Assembly: GCF_048544455.1 (NCBI RefSeq)
Contig: NC_133536.1
Location: 172,998,825 to 173,062,824 of the forward strand
Source of the DNA: Silene latifolia
Taxonomy: Eukaryota > Streptophyta > Magnoliopsida > Caryophyllales > Caryophyllaceae
Reading direction: 5' to 3'
Length of the DNA: 64,000 nt
The position numbers were made by a program, and so were the translations under genes. Below, one piece after another: positions 54,960 through 64,000 of this stretch. How positions within the stretch are numbered: position 1 is the stretch's first letter; the number at the start of each line of letters is the position of its first letter. The notes under the pieces are model-generated. The model ran no database searches. It was not told where the DNA came from and worked only from the letters and a program-made list of their open reading frames with translations.

Positions 54960-55971
54960 AGCGGGTTCACTAGCTCAATTATCCGGGGTGTATTTTAGTC
55001 AATTATAAAGTCAATCGAATTACCTAAGGTCACAAGATCGGTAGATTCAGTTATGCCCTTTAGATTCAATTTAACATGCAATCGCTATCATTAAAATTAA
55101 CCTATCTGATTATCGCAGCCTATATTAATTCTAATCCAGTCGAGGAAATTCTTAATTAGCTAAACTAATTATAATTCAGGCGTAAATCAAATAATTAGAA
55201 GAAGAACAATAACCAAATGATAATTCATGCAATATTACTAACAATTAAATCATTAACCCCCTTCTAATCAACCTAGATCCCCTTTACCCTAGATAAAGTG
55301 ATTAGCTACTCATGAAGTCATGATAAGAGAATTATTGACAATAATAATAATAGGAGACATACCTAAAAGCATGTAAGAAGAACAATTTAGCAATTGAATA
55401 ACTAGAATGAATAATAATTGAAGAAAGATTGAAGTACCATAGCAAATGATTGTAGAACGAATTATATATCCGAAAATAATGATAGCCGACTAAACTTAGG
55501 AGTTTTAGGAGTTCTAAAAGTAAATAAAGCGTAACCTAAAAACATAATACGAGCTTAGTATATATATATTACAAATTAGAGACTTTTAGGAAATATCGGA
55601 AAAGTTTTCAACGACTTAGGTTACTCGATCGAGTACAGTATACTCGATTGAGTACACGTCCACTCGATCGAGTACAGGTCAACTCGATCGAGTATGCACA
55701 CTTATCAGCTTTCTTTCGTCCAATCTTCACTTCTTATCTTTCAATCTTTTAGATTTCCGTGCCATGCTTCGTGTATTCCGTCATGCCAATTTTGCGGTGC
55801 TCCACTTTACCTATTTACTTCATAAATGCGTCATTCTTGTATTTAAACACCAAGTACCGGCAGTTTCGACGTTTTAATGTAAAAGGCATATAAATAACGT
55901 AATTAGCACGGAAATCGCATTAAAAACAATTTAAAGGGAGTCATAAAAGTATATATAAATATGATTCATCA
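54960..55971 (-). repeat. E7: reversed Athila-type LTR fragment related to the E1 LTR
   Basis: On the minus strand it starts TGATGAATCAT at 55971, as the E1 LTR starts TGATGTATCAC, and keeps ACTTTTATGACTCCC, the palindrome array (55692-55625), a TATATATATA stretch (55570-55559) and a GTAGCTAAT hairpin motif (55310-55272). It stops before the LTR's own end. The four octamers (TCGATCGA, once TCGATTGA) are exactly 20 bp apart. Confidence 0.8.
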
Positions 55972-56784
55972 ATAATTTCCTAGAGTTCAACCCTTATTTC
56001 CGTTTTACTAATGCTTAGTATTTAGATTTAAGTGATTCATATGACTTTAGCCTCGTCTAACCACGACGGCGACATCCACCAGTTGCCCAATGTTCATCCA
56101 CCCGTGCCACCACTGGCCTTCATCCTCTCCGCCAAACGAAAACCTAATAACCTTTAAACTCATGATTGAACAAATTATTACTTTAAAATAACGGAAGAGA
56201 ACATTTATTCGTTTATAGTTTGCATTAAACAAATTAAATGCCTATTTTACAATAAATTAGGTAATACATGAAAAAGTTGGTTTGAATTAAAGGTGAAATT
56301 CTGAATTTGTGAGGTATGAGAGAATAAGGGTTAATGATCGTTTTCCCCTTAAAAAGTAGGTAAATGGAAATAATATACAAAAAGTATTATAATGAGCAAC
56401 AACGTAGTGAAAAAAAAAAACTAAAAAAATGTCAACCAAACAAACTATACTTACAATTGTGGAATTTTCAATTTCAATGGTTGATTTGCTAATAGCGACC
56501 AAATTATTAAAATTTAAAATCATGAACTAAAACTTTGGAGCTCAACACCTTATAATCCAACGAAATATATGATATTTCCAACGTTGCATCAAAGTTTCTG
56601 AACTGTTTCTACTAATTTTGTTTCTGAACTCTCTTTACTAATTTCCCAACCTTGGAAGCTAAGAAATACTCCCTTTGTCTGAATCCTTTATTTACCTTTA
56701 CTTTTGACACAAAGATCAAGGAAGTATGATATAACTAGCCGTTACTGAAAATTTGTTTTACATTTTCACCCCACCAATGTCAAA
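55972..56784. other. Unassigned AT-rich intergenic sequence
   Basis: No recognisable gene. ACTCCCTTTGTCTGAATCC near 56666 looks like one end of a MITE. The 61- and 78-codon minus ORFs here have no known content. Confidence 0.5.
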
Positions 56785-57369
56785 GCCCTATATCGTAGAG
56801 GCTTAGCTTATAAGGAGCTCTGCATCTCCTCAAAGATGCTCAAGATGACATTGAGCACGTTTTGCATTTTGACCCGAATAATTTGGATGCTAGTCGTTAC
56901 CTTATTGTCGTGATGGACAGACTTGCAGTCAACCCTAATGGTAAGCGTGTTGCTTCGTCGTTGGACCCGTTGGGCTTTGTCAATAATGGTAAGAAGCCGC
57001 TTCTTAGTGATAATGCGGCTGACACTTTGGTTGGAGCTTCTTGTAGTTCCTCTTGTAGCACTAAATCAATGAATATTGACGCAAATTCTGATCAAGTTTC
57101 TCTGGGTTCACACACCACCTGCCAGGTAAGTGAGATTAACGAATCCTACCTCTCATCTCATTACTCATAATCTGGAATTTGACCCCCTTGACTTGGATAG
57201 GAAAAGAAAGAAACATTTACTTGCTTCTAATCCGTTTACTGACTTTGTACCATGTACTGTACAAGATGTGATTACGTACTCAGCCAGTATTACTGAGCCT
57301 TTCAAGTCCTTGATTGATACATGTGAAGATAAACCACCCTCCTCTGATAGCTGGAGTTCTGTCCACTAA
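56785..57369 (+). pseudogene. Fragment of a TPR-domain protein gene
   Basis: NVKALYRRGLAYKEL at 56786-56823 is a classic TPR helix pair of the Hsp90/Hsp70 co-chaperone type. A frameshift near 56820-56830 follows, then KDAQDDIEHVLHFDPNN in the second frame, continuing as DASRYLIVVMDRLAVNPNGKRVASS. After CQ at 57125 a GTAAGT occurs and the reading changes frame again (DLDRKRKKHLLASNPFTDF) to 57369. There is no start codon context or complete domain. It may be a relic of a transposed or retroposed gene. Which TPR protein is unknown; chloroplast outer-envelope TPR proteins and RPAP3-like proteins are candidates only. Confidence 0.5.
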
Positions 57370-58304
57370 AGACTATGAGAGTCTGTTACTTGGGAAAGAT
57401 TTTAAATTCTTTAACCGGGTTGCAAAACGTCGTCAATATTTTATAATTAATCGTCGACGTTTTCCATAAAAAAGACGAACATTACCCTTAATCACTCTAT
57501 CTTTATCTCTCTATCTCCCTCTTCCCTCTTCCCTCTCTTTCAAAAAAACCAAAAAAAACCCGTCCTCCCCTCTACTAACGCCACTGTCACTCCCACTACC
57601 ACCGCACAATCGAACCGCCATTGTCAGTACCACCACACCATCACCGTCGCCGAAGCCCCTTGCCCACCGTCACAACGAACGAACCACAAATTTGAAGTAA
57701 ATCTCCTTCCCTTTTTGCAATTCGTTTTTTTAATTAGTTTGTTGTTGTTATTTGAATTAGTTTAGTTGGATTTGTATTAGTATTATTTGTTTGTGTTGAT
57801 TTGTATGAATTATTGTTCATTTTTTTTCATTTTTATTCTTTGTTTTCGTTATTCTCGTTTTTCATTAGATTTGTATTAATTCGCGCTTCATTCTCGTTTT
57901 TCATTAGATTAGATTTGTTGTTGTTGATGTCGATGGATTTGTTGTTGGTGGTGTCAATGTTTATATGAATAAGATGGATTTATTCTTATTGTTTGGCGGA
58001 TTTGTTGTTGCTGTTGTCGGGTTTGTTAATGAAGAAGGGTAAGGGACGTTGAATTTACACATCTGGGTTGGAAGAGGATGTTGAAGTTGGAGGGTCTATA
58101 TGGTGTTGGATGTTGAATGTCCATGTCTAGATTGGAAGGGGACGATGAAGGTGGGGGGTCTATATGGGTGTTGGACGTTGAATTGGGGCGGCTGTCATGG
58201 GATGGACGTGCAGTTTCATGGTCTGACCTGGCCACAAACTATAAAACTCAACATCTTACCCATAGACGGGCTTTAAAATTCGTTGTCCGTCTATGGTTCG
58301 GACC
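57370..58304. other. Unassigned sequence with short tandem repeat and hairpin
   Basis: Pyrimidine-rich to about 57700, then T/G-rich. Units of 64-65 bp start at 58045, 58109 and 58174 (GAYGTTGAAT; GGGTCTATATGG inside the first two). A perfect hairpin CCATAGACGG/CCGTCTATGG is at 58260-58296. No gene recognised. Confidence 0.6.
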
Positions 58305-59168
58305 TGATGAGTCATAATTATATACATATTTATGCCTCCCCTTAATTGCTTTTGATACGGTTTTTGTGCTAAATTATATTAATTACATGCCTTTTATGTT
58401 AGAATGTCGATACTTCCACTTTTTTATGTTTAATGCAGAAATGATGCATTTGAGAAGAAAAGGAATGAAATGGGCTTCGCGGAGTAGGCATGGAGGAATA
58501 CACGAAGCATGGCAAGGGAATCCATAAGAATAAAAATAGAAGTTAAGAAGACAACACGAAGAAAGGAGTTGAAAAGGAATGATTCCTCGCTCAACTAGAG
58601 TTGGGCTGGATCGAGGAACTTGGTGACTCGGTCGAGTACAATGGGGCTCGATCGAGGAACCACTTTACTCTAAGTTTTCCGCAATTTCCTTAAGTCGGTT
58701 ATGTTTTATTATAAATACCCAAAGTGGTACACTAATTTATTTACGCTTTATTTTACGTTAATTTCGTAGAACTCCTCTATAACTCTCTTAGAATACTTAG
58801 TTTAGTTTAATTATTGTTCTTACTTCCGGATCTAAGCTATTTTACGGTATTGTTCTAATATTTCTTCAATAATTATTATTTCAATTACTTGTTCATCTTT
58901 CATGCTTTTAATCATGTTTCTTATTATTGCTATTATTGTTATTGTTATTAGTATGAGTAGCTAAACCTTTTATCTAGGGTGAAAGGGGATCTAGGTGGTT
59001 AGAAAAGGATTAACTCATGAATTGATTGTTAAATTGCTCTTGATTGTTATTTAATTATCGTATTACTTAAAATTAGTTAATTACTTATCAGAATTGATTA
59101 ATTAGTCTTTCATAAACAAGGATTTCCACCGACCGGGTTAAGACTAGTATAGGCCACGATAATTGAAT
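58305..59168 (+). repeat. E5: Athila-type LTR, right end truncated
   Basis: Starts TGATGAGTCAT, related to the LTRs of E1 and E7. Degenerate octamers start at 58587, 58607, 58628 and 58648 (steps 20, 21 and 20; only the last is a full TCGATCGA). TATAAAT at 58710 is 55 bp after the last. It ends in the region matching 6915 of the E1 LTR and then joins gag directly, so the LTR end, PBS and gag start are deleted. Confidence 0.8.
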
Positions 59169-59194
59169 GTTACATATTGATGTTCTATTCCTTT

Positions 59195-60250
59195 AATAGT
59201 TGGGGTGACATAAGATCAGGTGAAACAAACCTTATTTCATTTCTCTTTGACAGATGATGCAACTGAGTGGCTATGAGACTTAGATATAGAGACCGACGCA
59301 ATTACTAATTGGAGTTCTCTAACTCTTGCATTCTACGAGAGGTATTTTCCACCACAGAAAATCAATGCATTGAGAAGTGAGATCACAAGTTTTAAGCAAG
59401 GTCCCACCGAAGACATTCATGAAGCTTGGGTTCGTTTCAAACGGCTGGTTTGGTCCGTCCCCCACCATGGTTTCGAAATTTGGTTCCTTTACAACCAGTT
59501 TTACAACGGGTTGTATGATAATCATAGCGCCTTGCTTGATTCAGCTGCTAATGGAAGATTCCAAGATAACACTAATGACGATAATGCTTGGAAGTTGATT
59601 GATCAGATAGCTACTCACACAGCTGAGTATGGTAAACCTAGAGGAGGTAAGAGAGGAAGCGGTTCAGATAGTGCGGTTGCGGCATAGTTGGAAACCATAC
59701 TTGCTCAAATAGCCGAGTTGAAGACTACTCAATCTTTGGGTAAGCAAGAGACAGTTCCCATGGTTCAACAAGAAGTGTCCTACGAGATATGTGGGATAGA
59801 TGGCCACACTACGGCCAAATGTATGAGTACCATTGAGCAAGTTCATGCCTTCCAATCTTTCAAGCAAGGTACACTCCTTTTTCTAACTTCTTCCCTGGAA
59901 GGAGTCAGAATGCTTATGCTCAAGCCCCGCCGCAAAATACTTATATTATTCCTCCTAATCGTGGTAATCAACCACAAGGAAGCTTTGTTCGGCAAAATCA
60001 ACGAGGTTTTCAACAAATGCAACCTCCTCCCTAAGCTCCTAATAATGAGATGGCCGAGTTGAGAGCTCTCTTACATCAAACTTTGTCAATGCAACAAAAG
60101 CAAACGGCTCAGATTTCCGAACTCATGGCTCACAACAAGATGTTGGATACTGAAGTTGCTCAAATGGCAGCTCAAAATCCTTCAAAACAGTCAAGTCTTC
60201 CTCCTAAAGGTAAACAAGTGCATGAGCAAGTCAATTCTTTGACAATTCAT
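59195..60250 (+). pseudogene. E5 gag fragment
   Basis: Residues match E2 Gag closely: DQVKQTLFHFSLTDDATEWL, FYERYFPPQKINALRSEI, EAWVRFKRLVWSVPHHG, FYNGLYDNHSALLDSAANG. Stops occur near 59210, 59274 and 59685, and a frameshift occurs near 59870 after YEICGIDGHTTAKC, a zinc-knuckle-like segment. MAELRALLHQTLSMQQKQTA (60050 on) and KQVHEQVNSLTI end the similarity, where the minus-strand gag of E6 begins. Confidence 0.85.
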
Positions 60251-61171
60251 CCAACTTGACCTTGTTTTCCAATTCTAGCTTCGAAGGTCCTTCACTCTTG
60301 CACTCATTTTCTCTTCTATAGTCATCTTCTCTACCTCCATAGCTAATTTCCATGTCAGAATGTTTTGAATCATCTCCATGATTTGAGCATTTTTCATTTT
60401 GTCAAAGTTTCTACCGGAGGCCGCCAAAATCATATCCCTAAATCTTTACTCAAGTGTTTTGAAGAAGATTTGGGTTGTCATCCACTTGGGGATTACATGA
60501 TGTGGGCAAGAGGTAAGAAGGTCTCTAAATCTTTCCCATGCTTCACTCAAAGTTTCAAGATGCTTTTGCTTGAAAGTTTGGATTTCATACCTTATTCTAG
60601 CGGTTCTTGAAGGAGGGTAAAATTTGTTGATAAAAGCCCTTGACAAGCTTTCCCAAGTAGTGAAAGTACCCGGTTCATGAGAATTCAATCATTTTCTGGC
60701 ATTATCCTTCAAGGAAAGAGGAAAGAGCATAAGAAGAATTTGCTCTTCCGTGATGTCATCGTACTTGATCATGCCCGCTTTTTCTTTGAATAAGACAAGA
60801 TGTTCATGAGCAACTTCCCTCTTCAAACCATGAAAAGTATCTTGTTGAATTAAAGAGATTGTATGATGACGGAGATCAAAAGTATTAGGAGTAAGAACTC
60901 CATAATTAATTGCCGAGTAAGACCGATTCGGATCCGGTCTATGGTAGTAACCCATTGGTTGGTCCATCATCTCTTTGTTAATGAAGTTGGTTCTTGGTGT
61001 ATTTGGTGGGCTAGGAGAGCTTGAATGTTGTGAATGGGTAGGTGAGTGGTTTGGAGGGTGGTTTGGTGAATGGTTAGGTGAATGGTTTGGTTGAGAGGTG
61101 GTGGAGATGGATGTATTTGTAGTTAGTTTGGTGAAGGTGGCGATATCCTTAGAGCCGATTGTGCTAACCAT
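60251..61171 (-). pseudogene. E6 gag (minus strand)
   Basis: Starts MVSTIGSKDIATFTKL at 61171 and runs through a proline/histidine repeat (NHSPNHSPNHPPNHS), YHRPDPNRSYSAINYGVL and FHGLKREVAHEHLVLF to LKDNARK. TGA then replaces an expected tryptophan (60687-60689), and the frame resumes NSHEPGTFTTWESLSRAFIN, KFYPPSRTARIRYEIQTFKQ, EAWERFRDLLTSCPHHVIP. This is Athila-type Gag of a family different from E2/E5. The left end abuts E5 gag head-on. Confidence 0.8.
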
Positions 61172-61363
61172 CTTTTTACCCGGAAAGACTTCTTAATCTC
61201 TCGATCAAGATGGACAAGAGAGCCGGTATTACACCTATAAAAACACTCAAAAGAGATCAAATGGTCCAAATGAAATGAATGCACTAGGATAAGGGTGGAA
61301 AAACAAGCAAGCAAAGTAAACTAAGCCTAGACACAAACAATTTATCTAATACAATATCACCAT

Positions 61364-61380
61364 TCCCGGCAACAGCGCCA
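61364..61380 (-). promoter_or_regulatory. Primer binding site of E6
   Basis: The minus strand reads TGGCGCTGTTGCCGGGA, three bases from the LTR; tRNA-Asp type as in E2 and E3. Confidence 0.8.
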
Positions 61381-61383
61381 TTT

Positions 61384-62970
<1,587 letters not shown>

Positions 62971-62999
62971 TATTTCGCGACGGTTGCTGCTGCCTCAGA

Positions 63000-63754
63000 G
63001 TCTGTTTTCTCTTTGACACCACTCCAGCTTGCTTTATGGTAGTCTCAGCAGGGTTATCACTCCTCTGATTGGTTACATGCGGTTCCTATCTCGGGGTTGG
63101 GTCAGACTATGAACGAGAGGACTTACCGTAGTGTGTTGGGGTATCGTCTGGGTGTTCCGTTATTCACGGTATCTAGGCCCTGTCCGGCTTGCTCTCGGGT
63201 TTTTGCTGAGGATGTTTTTGGGGACCACGCTGTTTCTTGTACTGGTACTGTGGGCGTTAAACATCGACATAACCTTGTCCGGGACACTTTTTTCGACATC
63301 TATTATAGATCTGGTATTACTGCGGGAAAGGAGGTTGATATCGGTTTGGTTGATGGACATGGTGGCTCTCTTCGTCCTGCGGATTTATTGCTTTATTCTT
63401 GGGACAGGGGGCGTGATGTGTGCGTTGACTTGACAGGTTCATCTCCTTTGACTCAGACTGGGATGACGGATTTTGTGCTGGCGGGTTGTCGCCGATCTTC
63501 TTTGCTCAAATGAAAGTGTGCTAAGTATGGGGATTTGGCGCGGTAGCGGGTTATGGTTTCCTTCCTTTCTCTTTCTCTTCACTTGGGGAGCTGGATTCGG
63601 ATGCTGTTCCCTTGCTCAAGAAGATCCAGAAATTCTCGGTATCTCAGGATGCGGGGGCTCGGGTGGCCGATTACATTTTTACAAGACTTAGCTTTGCTAT
63701 TGCTAAGGGTGTGGTAGCCCAGATTATCTCTCGGCTCCCCACCAATTTCATGTA
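63000..63754 (+). pseudogene. 3'-terminal coding fragment of a non-LTR retroelement
   Basis: The reading frame contains DWLHAVPISGLGQTMNERTY, LGYRLGVPLFTVSRPCPACS, then a C-C-H-C arrangement (CPAC...FGDHAVSC...KHRHNLVRD). RPADLLLYSWDRGRDVCVDL follows, a layout reminiscent of the zinc-finger and restriction-like endonuclease region found downstream of RT in some LINEs. The frame breaks near 63480; GYGFLPFSFSSLGELDSDAV and IISRLPTNFM continue in another frame to TAA 63752-63754. Plant genomes carry many such fragments annotated as reverse-transcriptase-like. No RT domain is present here, so this is a 5'-truncated copy. Confidence 0.6.
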
Positions 63755-63797
63755 AACTTTTATTTTTCTTTTAATGAAAGCTGCGCGCATCCTTCTA

Positions 63798-63800
<3 letters not shown>
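63755..63800 (+). other. 3' UTR end of the non-LTR element
   Basis: TTTTCTTTTAATGAAAGCTG and CGCGCATCCTTCTAT lead directly into an A-rich AATA-repeat tail, as expected for a target-primed LINE insertion. Confidence 0.55.
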
Positions 63801-63890
<90 letters not shown>

Positions 63891-63964
63891 TATAACAATG
63901 ACGACAATGACGACAATAGTAATAATAATAATAACAATAAAATAAAAATAAAAATAACAACAAA

Positions 63965-64000
<36 letters not shown>
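63800..64000. repeat. AATA to AAT to AAC compound microsatellite
   Basis: (AATA)n at 63800-63836, then (AAT)n, then the ACAATGACGACAATGAC block also seen at 62625 and 62910, then (AAC)n to the window edge. Confidence 0.95.

Overview
The window is nuclear DNA of a flowering plant, almost certainly a eudicot. It holds one intact-looking, intron-rich cellular gene, VPS52, set in about 50 kb of nested LTR retrotransposons, Helitrons, MITEs and microsatellites. The host species is not shown directly. Fragments starting CCCTCCGT and arms containing ATTTGTTTRC suggest Caryophyllales, but this is weak. No rRNA, tRNA, CRISPR array or bacterial-type operon was seen.

Layout. 1-7290: 3' part of an Athila-type Ty3/gypsy element, E1 (RNase H end, integrase, extra ORF2, 3' LTR). 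7291-8115: short intergenic region with an 85-bp triple repeat. 8116-19606: VPS52 (GARP vesicle tether) in 20 coding exons giving 709 residues. Its introns hold a Helitron, MITEs, a G-rich fold-back and a tandem duplication that includes the end of exon 2. 19607-21912: fold-back element and nested Helitrons. 21913-33940: complete Ogre/Tat-like element E4 on the minus strand, with two 3176-bp LTRs and TSD AGAGT; it has gag but no pol. 35000-54959: minus-strand non-autonomous Athila relative E3, split by the complete Athila element E2 (36957-48985). A Helitron that itself carries a hAT MITE replaced part of E3's LTR. 54960-62455: pieces of three further Athila-type elements (E7, E5, E6) and a broken TPR gene fragment. 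62456-64000: compound AAT/AAC microsatellites on both sides of the 3' end of a non-LTR retroelement.

The most interesting signal lies in cis-acting sequence shared by the Athila-type elements. (i) Tandem palindromes centred on TCGATCGA, spaced 20-21 bp, end about 55-60 bp upstream of the LTR TATA box. In E1 and E2 they recur before ORF2, and in E2 also inside gag and the 3' UTR. (ii) A two-hairpin module follows the pol stop, or the gag-like ORF of E3, with covarying stems. (iii) Hairpins with an AGGR-type loop are each followed by a TTTGGGG purine tract, one at the 3' LTR and one about 1.5 kb upstream. (iv) A leader intron ends immediately before the ORF2 start codon. Together these suggest that ORF2 is a separately promoted or spliced transcription unit and that the elements carry an uncharacterised set of structured RNA or DNA signals. 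Coordinates and base counts were read by eye; no alignment was run.
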